Assembly: GCA_934675735.1 (NCBI GenBank)
Contig: CAKURR010000003.1
Coordinates: forward strand, 1 to 64,000
Reading direction: 5' to 3'
From: an uncultured Clostridia bacterium
Lineage (GTDB): Bacteria; Bacillota; Clostridia; Christensenellales; Aristaeellaceae
DNA length: 64,000 nt
Shown: positions 24,189-32,584 of the stretch, one piece after another
How positions within the stretch are numbered: position 1 is the stretch's first letter
How the letters are laid out: each line of letters opens with the position of its first letter
Position numbers and translations under genes: made by a program
The notes under the pieces: model-generated
Told to the model about the DNA's origin: nothing
Seen by the model: the letters and a program-made list of their open reading frames with translations, nothing else
Database searches by the model: none

Positions 24189-25793
24189 ATGGCTAACATC
24201 GATCTTACGCAGTATGGAATCACCGGGACGACCGAAGTCGTCTACAATCCGTCCTACGAAATGCTCTTTGAAGAGGAGACCAAGCCGGGTCTGGAGGGCT
24301 ATGAAAAGGGACAGGTCAGCGAGCTGGGCGCGGTCAACGTGATGACCGGCATCTACACCGGCCGCTCCCCGAAAGACAAGTTCATCGTCATGGACGACAC
24401 CTCCAAGGATACCGTGTGGTGGACCTCCGACGAGTACAAGAACGACAACCATCCCGCCTCTCAGGAAGCGTGGGCGGCGCTCAAGGAGATTGCCAAGAAG
24501 GAGCTTTCCAATAAGCGCCTGTTCGTCGTGGATGCGTTCTGCGGCGCGAACAAGGATACCCGCATGGCCATCCGCTTCATCGTGGAGGTCGCCTGGCAGG
24601 CTCACTTCGTGACCAACATGTTCATCAAGCCGACCGAGGAAGAGCTGAAGGATTTCAAGCCGGACTTCGTCGTCTACAACGCCTCCAAGGCGAAGGTGGA
24701 GAACTATAAGGAGCTGGGCCTCAACTCCGAGACCGCCGTGGCCTTCAACCTCACCACCCGCGAGCAGGTTATCGTCAACACCTGGTACGGCGGCGAGATG
24801 AAGAAGGGCATGTTCTCCATGATGAACTACTTCCTGCCGCTCAAGGGCATGGCTTCCATGCACTGCTCCGCCAACACGGATATGAACGGCGAGAACACCG
24901 CCATCTTCTTCGGCCTCTCCGGCACCGGCAAGACCACGCTCTCGACCGACCCGAAGCGCCTGCTTATCGGCGACGACGAGCACGGCTGGGACGACAACGG
25001 CGTGTTCAACTTCGAGGGCGGCTGCTACGCGAAGGTCATCAACCTCGATAAGGATTCCGAGCCGGATATCTACAACGCCATCAAGCGCAACGCCCTGCTC
25101 GAAAACGTGACCCTCGACGAGAACGGCAAGATCGATTTCGCCGATAAATCCGTGACCGAGAACACCCGCGTTTCCTACCCGATTGACCATATTCAGAACA
25201 TCGTGCGCCCGATTTCTTCCGCGCCGGCTGCGAAGAACGTCATCTTCCTGTCTGCGGATGCCTTCGGCGTGCTGCCGCCGGTTTCCGTGCTGACGCCGGA
25301 GCAGACCAAGTATTACTTCCTCTCCGGCTTCACCGCCAAGCTGGCCGGCACCGAGCGCGGCATCACCGAGCCGACCCCGACCTTCTCCGCGTGCTTCGGT
25401 CAGGCGTTCCTGGAGCTGCATCCGACCAAGTACGCCGAAGAGCTGGTCAAGAAGATGGAAAAGAGCGGCGCGAAGGCCTATCTGGTCAACACCGGCTGGA
25501 ACGGCACCGGCAAGCGCATCTCCATCAAGGATACCCGCGGCATCATCGACGCGATTCTGGACGGCTCCATCCTCAAGGCGCCGACCAAGAAGATTCCGCA
25601 CTTCGACTTCGAGGTGCCGACCGAGCTGCCGGGCGTTGATCCCGCCATTCTCGACCCGCGCGACACCTACGCCGATCCTTCCGAATGGGAGAAGAAGGCG
25701 CAGGATCTGGCTTCCCGCTTCATCAAGAACTTCGCCAAGTACGAGGGCAATGAAGCTGGCAAGAAGCTGGTCGAGGCCGGCCCGAAGCTGTAA
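24189..25793 (+). CDS. pckA: Phosphoenolpyruvate carboxykinase (ATP)
   Basis: PckA interconverts oxaloacetate and PEP with ATP/ADP; in anaerobes it often runs toward oxaloacetate and conserves energy. I start at the ATG at 24189 (MANIDLTQYGITGTTEVVYN) after AAAAAGGAG. The 534 residues carry TGIYTGRSPKDKFIV, the metal and substrate motifs in WYGGEMKKGMFSMMNYF and MHCSAN, the P-loop GLSGTGKTTLS near 245, and GDDEHGWDDNGVFNFEGGC. Full length. It is a single-gene unit with its own promoter and terminator. Confidence 0.97.
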   Translation: MANIDLTQYGITGTTEVVYNPSYEMLFEEETKPGLEGYEKGQVSELGAVNVMTGIYTGRSPKDKFIVMDDTSKDTVWWTSDEYKNDNHPASQEAWAALKEIAKKELSNKRLFVVDAFCGANKDTRMAIRFIVEVAWQAHFVTNMFIKPTEEELKDFKPDFVVYNASKAKVENYKELGLNSETAVAFNLTTREQVIVNTWYGGEMKKGMFSMMNYFLPLKGMASMHCSANTDMNGENTAIFFGLSGTGKTTLSTDPKRLLIGDDEHGWDDNGVFNFEGGCYAKVINLDKDSEPDIYNAIKRNALLENVTLDENGKIDFADKSVTENTRVSYPIDHIQNIVRPISSAPAAKNVIFLSADAFGVLPPVSVLTPEQTKYYFLSGFTAKLAGTERGITEPTPTFSACFGQAFLELHPTKYAEELVKKMEKSGAKAYLVNTGWNGTGKRISIKDTRGIIDAILDGSILKAPTKKIPHFDFEVPTELPGVDPAILDPRDTYADPSEWEKKAQDLASRFIKNFAKYEGNEAGKKLVEAGPKL

Positions 25794-25810
25794 AATCCCA
25801 ACCGCATCCA

Positions 25811-25842
25811 CGGGGACACTCCGAAAGGAGCGTCCCTTTTTA
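25811..25842 (+). terminator. Terminator of pckA
   Basis: GGGACACTCC, loop GAAA, GGAGCGTCCC is followed by TTTTTA. Confidence 0.8.
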
Positions 25843-25912
25843 TGCGAACGTCGGTTATTTCATTTATTAAAACATAAAGGAAATGAAACCGAAAAAATAT
25901 TTTGAAACCCTC

Positions 25913-25940
25913 TTGACAGCCGGGCCAAACGGATTATAAT
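25913..25940 (+). promoter_or_regulatory. Promoter of the small heat-shock gene
   Basis: TTGACA (25913-25918) and TATAAT (25935-25940) are separated by 16 bp. Just after it, GTCGTTC-GG-GAACGGACGAC forms an imperfect palindrome at the predicted start, a possible operator or leader hairpin. No CIRCE element is visible. Confidence 0.75.
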
Positions 25941-26055
25941 AATGGCGTCGTTCGGGAACGGACGACGAAAACACGACCCGCAAAAAGGTTCAACGTGCGA
26001 CCTTACATGACTGGCAATGTTACCAGCGGTGCAAGGCTAATGATTGGAGGTCTGC

Positions 26056-26514
26056 ATGATGAGCACTTATCTTCCTACTGTTTTCGGTGAAAACCTGATG
26101 GACGCTTTTGATGATTTCGACCTGTTCCGCGGCTTTGGCAATGTGGATCGCGCTTTGTACGGCAAACACGCGCAGAACGTGATGAAGACGGATGTCAAGG
26201 AAACGGATAACGGCTATGAGGTGGACGTCGATCTGCCGGGCTTTAAGAAGGACGAAATCCATCTGGAGCTGAACCACGGTTATCTGACCATCTCTGCGGA
26301 GAAATCTTTGGAGAAGGACAAAGAAAACAAACAGGGCAAGATGCTCCGTCAGGAGCGCTATTCGGGCGTGATGCAGCGCAGCTTCTACGTCGGTGAGCAT
26401 TTGACGGAGGAGGACGTGAAAGCCTCGTATGAGAGCGGCGTCCTGCACATCAAATTCCCGAAGAAGGACGCGCTGAAAGCCCCTGAGAAGAAGACCATTC
26501 TGATTGAGGGCTGA
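26056..26514 (+). CDS. hsp20: Small heat-shock protein (Hsp20/alpha-crystallin)
   Basis: Hsp20 proteins are ATP-independent holdases. The start is the ATG at 26056 (MMSTYLPTVFGENLMD), five bases after GGAGG; the next ATG codon is equally possible. The 152 residues have an Asp/Phe-rich N-terminal arm and an alpha-crystallin domain (VDVDLPGFKKDEIHLELNHG ... YESGVLHIKFPK). The tail ends KKTILIEG with an I-x-I-type motif. The leader of about 110 nt is long. Perfect terminator downstream. Confidence 0.95.
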   Translation: MMSTYLPTVFGENLMDAFDDFDLFRGFGNVDRALYGKHAQNVMKTDVKETDNGYEVDVDLPGFKKDEIHLELNHGYLTISAEKSLEKDKENKQGKMLRQERYSGVMQRSFYVGEHLTEEDVKASYESGVLHIKFPKKDALKAPEKKTILIEG

Positions 26515-26520
26515 CACCAG

Positions 26521-26555
26521 CACCCTGTCGGTACACCCGACAGGGTGTTTTTTTG
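26521..26555 (+). terminator. Terminator of hsp20
   Basis: CACCCTGTCGG, loop TACA, CCGACAGGGTG is followed by TTTTTTT. Confidence 0.92.
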
Positions 26556-26573
26556 CTTTATGGGGAATGGCAG

Positions 26574-26615
26574 CAAGTCGGCCGCGTATGCAGAAGCTTG
26601 CGTTTTTACAGACTT
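26574..26615. repeat. 42-bp repeat, copy 1
   Basis: It begins CAAGTCGGCCGCGTATGCAG and ends TTTTTACAGACTT. The copy at 56807-56848 matches at 40 of 42 positions. Both copies lie about 20 bp after the T-tract of an intrinsic terminator, in the same orientation. It is unrelated to the palindromic family. Confidence 0.8.
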
Positions 26616-26709
26616 GGACGGAGGCGAGGACGGCCGCAGGCCGCTTTTGTGTCTCGCGGCGGTTTCAAGAACGTATGGATGGTATGCAGTGACCGCGCGA
26701 AAGAGCGGA

Positions 26710-26738
26710 TAGACAGAAGCCGAAAAATATGCTACAAT
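26710..26738 (+). promoter_or_regulatory. Promoter of the alarmone synthetase gene
   Basis: TAGACA (26710-26715) and TACAAT (26733-26738) are 17 bp apart, giving a leader of about 40 nt. Confidence 0.6.
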
Positions 26739-26786
26739 TATACCATCAAAAATGGGCGGTAATGCCCTGAAAAGTGGGAATCAGCC

Positions 26787-27473
26787 ATGAGAAACAATGA
26801 ATTGCGAGGGCCGACGGCCATCGATACGGATATCATACCATCCGACAGCGAGCATGTGTTCGCGCAGGAGGCGCTCTATCAGGAGGCGATGATGCGCTAT
26901 CACTGCGCCATTTTGGAGATGCGCACCAAGTTGGAGGTGCTCTCCAAGGATATGACGGTGCGCTATCGCCGCAACCCGATTGAGTTCATCGAAAGCCGGC
27001 TGAAAAAGCCGTCCTCCATCGCGCGCAAGCTCAAGAAAATGGGGCTTGAGGTGACGGTGGATAACATGACGCAGAACCTGTCGGATATCGCGGGCATCCG
27101 CGTGCTGTGCGCTTACATCGACGATATCTACGAAATCGCGCGGATGCTGGCGCGGCAGAAAGACGTCAAAATCATCACGGTGAAGGACTATATCAAAACG
27201 CCGAAGGATAACGGCTACCGCAGTTATCACCTGATTGTCGAAATACCGGTCTATTTCAGCGACGCGGTGCGGCCCGTGCGATGCGAAATCCAAATCCGCA
27301 CGATTGCGATGGATTTCTGGGCGACGCTCGACCACGACATGCAATACAAAAAGCAGGTGGAGGACAGCGAGGCCATCATGCGCGAGCTGAAGGAATGCGC
27401 GGACGTCATCCACCAGACGGATGAAAAGATGATGCGTCTGCGCGAGCGGATTCACCGCATTGATTCGGAATAA
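26787..27473 (+). CDS. Small alarmone synthetase, RelQ/YjbM-like
   Basis: Stand-alone synthetases make (p)ppGpp from ATP and GDP or GTP and have no hydrolase or ACT domain. The 228 residues form one RelA_SpoT synthetase domain: GIRVLCAYIDDIYEIARML, the synthetase block IKTPKDNGYRSYHLIVEIPV near 140, and the nucleotide-binding EIQIRTIAMDFWATLDHD near 180. Length and the absence of other domains fit the RelQ class. It is monocistronic. The acidic N-terminus (about 35 residues) is longer than the family core. Confidence 0.93.
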   Translation: MRNNELRGPTAIDTDIIPSDSEHVFAQEALYQEAMMRYHCAILEMRTKLEVLSKDMTVRYRRNPIEFIESRLKKPSSIARKLKKMGLEVTVDNMTQNLSDIAGIRVLCAYIDDIYEIARMLARQKDVKIITVKDYIKTPKDNGYRSYHLIVEIPVYFSDAVRPVRCEIQIRTIAMDFWATLDHDMQYKKQVEDSEAIMRELKECADVIHQTDEKMMRLRERIHRIDSE

Positions 27474-27508
27474 ACTGACGGATAAATTTACCGAAAAGCA
27501 AAATATAG

Positions 27509-27537
27509 TTGACGATTCGGCGCGAACGGCCTATAAT
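27509..27537 (+). promoter_or_regulatory. Upstream promoter for DUF951-lepB
   Basis: TTGACG (27509-27514) and TATAAT (27532-27537) are 17 bp apart. It is the first of two tandem promoters. Confidence 0.65.
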
Positions 27538-27562
27538 GGTTTCATCCGCCGAAGAATCATGC

Positions 27563-27591
27563 TTGAAAAGCGGAAGAGCCCCTGCTATAAT
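27563..27591 (+). promoter_or_regulatory. Downstream promoter for DUF951-lepB
   Basis: TTGAAA (27563-27568) and TATAAT (27586-27591) are 17 bp apart, 54 bp after the first promoter. The leader is about 25 nt. Two promoters suggest layered control of the pair. Confidence 0.65.
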
Positions 27592-27622
27592 GGGCGGTGA
27601 CGCACAAAAGGAGGCGGCAGGC

Positions 27623-27841
27623 ATGGACGAACTGTTGTTGGGCGATCTGGTGCAGATGCGCAAGGTGCACCCCTGCGGCAGCGACAAGTGGACGGTGATT
27701 CGCGTGGGCGCGGATATTAAAATCCGCTGCTCGGGCTGCGGGCGCATCGTGATGATGGACCGCGCGGATTTTACCAAGCGAATGAAAAAGGTGATTGCGC
27801 ACTCGGCCGAGCCGATTCGCGGCACCAACGAAACGGATTAA
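27623..27841 (+). CDS. DUF951-family protein
   Basis: The start is the ATG at 27623 (MDELLLGDLVQMRKVHPCGS) after AAAGGAGG; the longer frame upstream covers both promoters. The 72 residues hold the DUF951 signature: KKVHPCGSxxW-type KVHPCGSDKWTV and a Cys pair in RCSGCGRIVMMDR. The Cys residues may bind a metal. Function is not established. It is 26 bp upstream of lepB and probably co-transcribed. Confidence 0.85.
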   Translation: MDELLLGDLVQMRKVHPCGSDKWTVIRVGADIKIRCSGCGRIVMMDRADFTKRMKKVIAHSAEPIRGTNETD

Positions 27842-27867
27842 ATTGAAGGAAACGAGGCGCATTTTTC

Positions 27868-28437
27868 ATGGAGCAGGAAAAAAAGACCAAAGCGAAAAAG
27901 GAGAAGCCGAAAAAAAGCTTGCAGCGCGAAATTTTTGAATGGGTGATGGTTTTCGTCGTCGCGGCGGCGCTGGCGTTCGTCGTGCGCACGTTTATCTTTG
28001 AACCGGTTCGCGTGGACGGCAGCTCGATGCTCAACACGCTGGAAAACAACGAGTTCATGATCGCCACGAAGTTCGACTATCTGACGGGCGACCCCGATCG
28101 GTTCGACATCGTCATCTGCGATTACCCGAACACGGACGACGGCATGTACCGCGTGAAGCGCGTTATCGGCCTGCCGGGCGAGACGATTGAGTTGAAAAAC
28201 GGCGACCTGTATGTCAACGGCGAGTTTGTCGAGCAGAATTTCGACATGACGCCCAACGAGACGAATTTCGGCCCGTTCACCGTGCCGGAGCGCCATTATT
28301 TCGTCATGGGCGATAACCGCAACAACAGCAAGGACAGCCGCAGCCCGATGGTCGGCGCGCTGGAGCGCAAGATGATTAAAGGCCATGTGCGCTGTGTGGT
28401 TTTCCCGCTGAATAAAGCGAGAATTATGAGCAAGTAA
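27868..28437 (+). CDS. lepB: Signal peptidase I
   Basis: This enzyme removes signal peptides from exported proteins at the outer face of the membrane. The 189 residues have a Lys-rich N-terminus, one membrane anchor (WVMVFVVAAALAFVVRTFI), and the Ser-Lys dyad: Ser in GSSMLNTL near 53 and Lys in YRVKRVIGLPGE near 97. The box GDNRNNSKDSR is intact. It is the short Gram-positive (SipS) type. Exported flavoproteins and the lipoprotein in this window are among possible clients. Confidence 0.95.
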   Translation: MEQEKKTKAKKEKPKKSLQREIFEWVMVFVVAAALAFVVRTFIFEPVRVDGSSMLNTLENNEFMIATKFDYLTGDPDRFDIVICDYPNTDDGMYRVKRVIGLPGETIELKNGDLYVNGEFVEQNFDMTPNETNFGPFTVPERHYFVMGDNRNNSKDSRSPMVGALERKMIKGHVRCVVFPLNKARIMSK

Positions 28438-28443
28438 AAAAAC

Positions 28444-28475
28444 AAGGCGGGTCTTTTGAAGGCTCGCCTGTTTTT
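28444..28475 (+). terminator. Terminator of DUF951-lepB
   Basis: AGGCGGG-T-CTT, loop TTG, AAGG-CTCGCCT is followed by GTTTTT. Confidence 0.75.
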
Positions 28476-28499
28476 GAATCAAAAAACCCAACAATATCA

Positions 28500-28664
28500 A
28501 TGCGGAAAGGGAGGAACAAGGGCGGCTTTCGCTTTGCGCCGCTGATGGATTTGGATGCGGCGCTGACGGAAAAAAATGACGACCGCGAAGTGTATATGAA
28601 GGGCATCGACGCGAGCTATCATTATGAAGGATACAACGTCTTTAAGACCGAGGAACTGCAATAA
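28500..28664 (+). pseudogene. 54-codon open frame, probably a gene relic
   Basis: An ATG-to-TAA frame begins MRKGRNKGGFRFAPLMDLDA and ends EGYNVFKTEELQ. Its codon use resembles that of neighbouring genes, but no ribosome site precedes the ATG, and it lies between a terminator and the next promoter. It looks like the 3' remnant of a larger gene, though I recognise no family. It could also be a real small protein. Confidence 0.3.
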
Positions 28665-28701
28665 GCCCTTGAAAGCGAAAAACAGCGTCTGATATTGATG
28701 C

Positions 28702-28730
28702 TTGCTTTCTCCGCTTTTTCCTCGTATACT
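28702..28730 (+). promoter_or_regulatory. Promoter of the UbiA-family gene
   Basis: TTGCTT (28702-28707) and TATACT (28725-28730) are 17 bp apart. The leader is about 25 nt. Confidence 0.65.
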
Positions 28731-28761
28731 GTAAGGCAGGATTGAACAAAGGGGAAATCGG

Positions 28762-29649
28762 ATGAAAACGAAAATCAGGGACGGCGCTATGCTGCTGCGC
28801 CCGTGGCACGCCTGTAAGAACATATTGATTTTTCTGCCGCTGTTTTTTCACGGAAGCATCTTTTCCGCGCCGGAAAAAGTCAGCGCGGCGCTGCTTGGCT
28901 TTATCGCCTTTTCCATGTGCGCGAGTGCCGTTTACGCGCTCAACGACTGTCTGGATGCGCCGCAGGACAGGCTGCATCCGCGTAAAAAGAATCGGCCCGT
29001 CGCGTCGGGGCGCATCTCCGTGCGTGCGGCGCTGATGCTGGCACTTGTGCTGGTGATGCTGGCCGCCGGAGTGCTCAGGGTGGGTAAAAACCGAATCGAG
29101 CAGTTCCCTCAGGCGGCGCTTACGCTTGCGGCCTATGTGCTGATGAACGTGGCTTATACGGTTTTCGGGTTGAAGCATGTGCCGATTGTGGATGTTTCCA
29201 TCGTCGCGCTGGGCTTTGTGCTGCGCATTCTGTTCGGTTCGTTTCTGACGGGCATTCAGGTGTCGAGCTGGCTGCTGCTCACGGTAATGATGGCCTCGTA
29301 TTACATGTCCTTTGGCAAACGACGAAACGAGCTGCGCGTGTCGGGGCAGAATACCGTGCGCCGCGTGCTTTCGCTCTATACGCTGGATTTTCTGACGCAG
29401 AGCGCCAATATGTTTTTGACGCTGACGATTGTGTTTTACGCACTCTGGAGCGTGGATGCGCAGACGGAGATGCGCTATGTGCAGGGCAGGGCGGTTTGGA
29501 GCCTGCCGCTGGTCATCCTCATTTTGCTCGTGTATCATTACGATATCGACACCAAGCCGGACGGAGATCCGGTGGAAATCATTCTGCATGACAAATGGCT
29601 CGTCGTGCTGGCCTGCGTCTATGCGGCCATGATGCTGATGATGATGTGA
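28762..29649 (+). CDS. UbiA-family prenyltransferase, DPPR-synthase-like
   Basis: The 295 residues have about eight membrane helices and the Asp-rich motif NDCLDAPQDRLHPRKKNRPV near 55-75, followed by ASGRIS. This form with HP-K-RP matches decaprenyl-phosphate phosphoribosyltransferases, which join PRPP to a polyprenyl phosphate. The opening LLRPWHACKNILIFLPLFFHG also fits that subgroup. The next gene, 10 bp on, encodes a GT-C enzyme that could use the lipid-linked pentose. The exact lipid and sugar are inferred. Confidence 0.82.
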   Translation: MKTKIRDGAMLLRPWHACKNILIFLPLFFHGSIFSAPEKVSAALLGFIAFSMCASAVYALNDCLDAPQDRLHPRKKNRPVASGRISVRAALMLALVLVMLAAGVLRVGKNRIEQFPQAALTLAAYVLMNVAYTVFGLKHVPIVDVSIVALGFVLRILFGSFLTGIQVSSWLLLTVMMASYYMSFGKRRNELRVSGQNTVRRVLSLYTLDFLTQSANMFLTLTIVFYALWSVDAQTEMRYVQGRAVWSLPLVILILLVYHYDIDTKPDGDPVEIILHDKWLVVLACVYAAMMLMMM

Positions 29650-29659
29650 AGGGGAATCT

Positions 29660-30949
29660 ATGACGGATTTGCGACAACGAGAATGGGGAGCACCTTCGGC
29701 ATTGAAAGCGGCAGTTTGGGCCGACGTGCTGCTGGTGATTATGCAGGTGATTGCGTGCATGCTGTATCGCGCGCCGCATACGGGGGATGCGCAATCATAT
29801 TGGGAGCTTGCGCTCTACTGCGCGCAGAATCACACGTTTTACCCCTCGCCGCGCGATGAATTTGCGCTGTATATCTTCGGCAACGGCTATGTGAACCTGC
29901 TGTCGCTGCTGCTGCGGATTCGCGAAAGCTATGTCTGGGTCTATGTTGTGAACATCTTGTTCACGCAGATACTCGTGTTTTCGCTGTATCAAATGGTGCT
30001 GCGTCTGTGCGGCAGGCGGCAGACGGCCTGCCTGGCGGTCGTGCTGCTCTGTCTGATGCCGGGGCTGTGGGGCGAGGCGGCCAGTTCGCGGACGGAGCTT
30101 TGCTTCATGGGGATGGCGTTCGCGTCGCTGGCCTGCGCGATGGAGGACGGCGTGTGGCCGTGCGTGCTGTCGGGCGTGCTGCTGGCGCTGTGCAACTGGG
30201 TGCGCCCGCTGCTTGTGATTTGGCTGCCGATGACGCTGCTGCTGTTTATCTTACGCAAAAGGCGCATGCGCTGCATAGCGGCCTATCTGCTGGCCGCTGC
30301 TGCGGTGATGGGTGCGATTGGGCTGATGACGGAAAAACTGTCCGGCCACTTTATCTATCAGGCGCAGACGATGGGCGTGAACATGCTGATGGGCAACAAC
30401 GACGACGCAGACGGCAGTTACGATAACACGGTTTTCGGCGAGGGTAAAATCGGTTATATCAGCGAAGATGAAACGGGCGTGACCTATCAGGCGCGCGACG
30501 CGTTTTACAAGCGGCAGGCCGTGGATTGGATTGTGCACCACATCCCGCGTTTTTTGCAGCTGATTCCGAGCAAGCTGTTTTATTTCCTCTCGACGGATAC
30601 CTACGGCGGTACGCCTTATTTTGGCGGCTATACCGAGACGGATAATCTGCCGTATCTGCTGGAATTGAAGGATGTGCTGCTGAGGCAGGCCGAGCGCGGG
30701 CTTGCGTTTGGCGACGCGGTGGTTATCTTCTCTCAAATTGCGTATATGGTTCTGCTGACGCTGTTCGCGCTGGATATCGTTTCTGCGTTCAAGCGGGGCG
30801 CTTGGGTGCGAATGCTCCCGTTCTGGGGCGTCTTTGTGCTGGCATGCGGCGTTGCCGTGCTGACGGTTGGTGCGCCGCGGTATCATCTGCCGTATCTGCC
30901 GATTTTCGCGATGGGCGCGGCGGACTTTTTGCAGCGCAAAGCCGAATGA
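29660..30949 (+). CDS. Polytopic GT-C-type glycosyltransferase
   Basis: The 429 residues contain about eleven membrane helices and a soluble loop of about 90 residues (GNNDDADGSYDNTVFGEGKI...). After helix 1, an acidic motif (APHTGDAQSYWELALY) occupies the first extracytoplasmic loop, where GT-C enzymes keep the catalytic Asp. These use polyprenyl-phosphate sugars. It is co-transcribed with the DPPR-synthase-like gene, which suggests transfer of a pentose to a surface glycan. The acceptor is unknown, and the family assignment rests on topology more than sequence. Confidence 0.7.
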   Translation: MTDLRQREWGAPSALKAAVWADVLLVIMQVIACMLYRAPHTGDAQSYWELALYCAQNHTFYPSPRDEFALYIFGNGYVNLLSLLLRIRESYVWVYVVNILFTQILVFSLYQMVLRLCGRRQTACLAVVLLCLMPGLWGEAASSRTELCFMGMAFASLACAMEDGVWPCVLSGVLLALCNWVRPLLVIWLPMTLLLFILRKRRMRCIAAYLLAAAAVMGAIGLMTEKLSGHFIYQAQTMGVNMLMGNNDDADGSYDNTVFGEGKIGYISEDETGVTYQARDAFYKRQAVDWIVHHIPRFLQLIPSKLFYFLSTDTYGGTPYFGGYTETDNLPYLLELKDVLLRQAERGLAFGDAVVIFSQIAYMVLLTLFALDIVSAFKRGAWVRMLPFWGVFVLACGVAVLTVGAPRYHLPYLPIFAMGAADFLQRKAE

Positions 30950-30961
30950 AAACGGACATAC

Positions 30962-30999
30962 AAAAGGGGGAAGCCGCGTGACGCAGCTTCCCCTTTTAA
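30962..30999 (+). terminator. Terminator of the glycosyltransferase gene
   Basis: AAAAGGGGGAAGC, loop CGCGTGACGCA, GCTTCCCCTTTT. The A-rich arm and T-rich arm could make it work in both directions. Confidence 0.75.
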
Positions 31000-31016
31000 G
31001 ATGATCCGAACCCCAT

Positions 31017-31337
31017 TTACTTGTCGCCCGGCGCGTTGGTGTATTTGAGGATGGCCGGCGCGATAGCGAGGATGTTCGGCGTGGGGCTCATGAAGATGCG
31101 GATATACAGGTTCGGCGCGGCGAGGCTGAGCGCCGTTCAGAAAAGGCCGAAGAACGCCGTCGTGCCGAGGGCAAAGCGAAGGGTTTCGCGGATGCGCCCG
31201 CCCTTGCCCGCGCCGAAGTTGGTCGAGATGAGCGGCCGGGCGGCCTGTCCCACGCTGTACGCGCAGCACTGAACGAAAGTGCTGACGTTGATAATCGGGC
31301 CGTAGACGGCCAGTGCGTCCGTGACGAGATAACGCAT
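31017..31337 (-). pseudogene. MATE efflux transporter remnant
   Basis: The frame starting MRYLVTDALAVYGPIINVST and continuing AARPLISTNFGAGKGGRI is the conserved helix and loop region of MATE (multidrug/toxin extrusion) transporters. A TGA at 31139-31137 interrupts it after FFGLF. The same frame then continues with ALSLAAPNLYIRIFMSPTP for about 38 codons to a TAA at 31019. An intact MATE protein has about 450 residues, so both ends are gone. The 5' break is near 31337, about 40 bp from the stop codon of the alcohol dehydrogenase gene. Confidence 0.75.
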
Positions 31338-31376
31338 AATACTGTGGCAGAAAGCAAGCCGATGTCAAGGGGGATT

Positions 31377-32558
31377 TTAATGGTTGGCCGCCTTGTAGAT
31401 GGCGAGCATGTCGCTCTCATCCAGCCGCATGGCCGAGCCGAGCAGGCCGCCGGTCGCGATTTTGCACTTGCGCGCCAGCTCGCCAAGCTGCGCCTCGGTG
31501 GGATGAATGCCCAGCTCGCTCAAGCTGGTGGGCATGCGGATGGAGCGGAAGAAATCCTCCATCAATGCGATGCCGCGCAGGGCGGTTTCCTCGTCGCTCA
31601 GGCCGCCTTCCACGCCCATGACGTTGTGCGCGAAGCGGACAAAGCGCGGCAGGCAGTTCTTGCAGACATAGCGCGCCCAGCTGCCCCAGATGGCGGCCAG
31701 ACCCGCGCCGTGGGCCACGTCGAACATGCCGCCCAGCTCGTGCTCCAGCCGATGGGAGGCAAAGTCGCTCTCGCTGTGGCCGCATCCGGTCAGGCCGTTG
31801 TGGGAAAGGCTGCCCGCCCACATGACCTCGGCGCGAGCGTCGTAGTTCTTCGGGTCGTCGCGGAGGATGACGGCCTGCGCCATCACGGTGCGCAGCAGGC
31901 CCTCGGCGATGCTGTCCGTGATTTCCATCGCGTCACCCTGCACGAAATAGCGCTCCATCGTGTGCATGAGGATATCGGTGCAGCCGCAGGCAGTCTGGTA
32001 ATCCGGCAGGGTCATGGTCAGCTCGGGGTTCATGATGGCGAACTTCGGGCGGCAGATATCGTCGTTATAGCCGCGCTTGATGCCGCCTTCCTCCTTGGTG
32101 ATGACGGAGGAATCGCTCATCTCGCTGCCGGAAGCGGCGATGGTCAGCACCACGCCGATGGGCAGGCAGCCCTCCGCCTTGCGCTTGTGGTCATACAGCT
32201 CCCACACGTCGCCATTCATGCACATGCCGTAGCCGATGGCCTTGGCGGAGTCGATGACGCTGCCGCCGCCGACGGCGAGAATGAAGTCAACGCCCTCTTT
32301 TTTGCACAGGTCGATGCCTTCGTAGACGAGGGAAAGGTGCGGGTTGGGCACGACGCCGCCGAGCTGCACATGCGCGACGCCCGCCGCGTCGAGGGACGCT
32401 TCAATCTGGTCGAGCAGGCCGCTGCGGCGCGCGCTTTGGCCGCCGAAGTGAATGAGAACCTTTTTGCAGCCCTGCGCGCGGACGAGGTCGCCGACCTGCT
32501 TATGCGTATCCCTGCCGAAATAGACATGGGTGGGCGTATAATAGCTGAAATTGCTCAT
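31377..32558 (-). CDS. Iron-containing alcohol dehydrogenase
   Basis: Group III NAD(P)-dependent alcohol/aldehyde oxidoreductase of the butanol dehydrogenase (YqhD/BdhA) type. The 393 residues show the dinucleotide-binding GGGSVIDSAKAIG near 95, and the metal ligands: Asp in TACGCTDILMHTMERYF near 195 and the His residues of HRLEHELGGMFDVAHGAGLA near 265-280. The ATG follows GAGGAGG. It is probably fermentative, reducing an aldehyde to an alcohol; the physiological substrate cannot be read from the sequence. Monocistronic. Confidence 0.93.
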   Translation of the reverse strand: MSNFSYYTPTHVYFGRDTHKQVGDLVRAQGCKKVLIHFGGQSARRSGLLDQIEASLDAAGVAHVQLGGVVPNPHLSLVYEGIDLCKKEGVDFILAVGGGSVIDSAKAIGYGMCMNGDVWELYDHKRKAEGCLPIGVVLTIAASGSEMSDSSVITKEEGGIKRGYNDDICRPKFAIMNPELTMTLPDYQTACGCTDILMHTMERYFVQGDAMEITDSIAEGLLRTVMAQAVILRDDPKNYDARAEVMWAGSLSHNGLTGCGHSESDFASHRLEHELGGMFDVAHGAGLAAIWGSWARYVCKNCLPRFVRFAHNVMGVEGGLSDEETALRGIALMEDFFRSIRMPTSLSELGIHPTEAQLGELARKCKIATGGLLGSAMRLDESDMLAIYKAANH

Positions 32559-32584
32559 GATGAAAAAACCTCCTCATCGGTATG

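Noticed and set aside
26553..26762. Frame of 69 codons after hsp20 and a similar frame of 60 codons after the SRP RNA
   Set aside because: The similar peptides (QVGRVCR...LSFYRL) come only from the 42-bp DNA repeat; neither frame has a ribosome site and the rest is unrelated.
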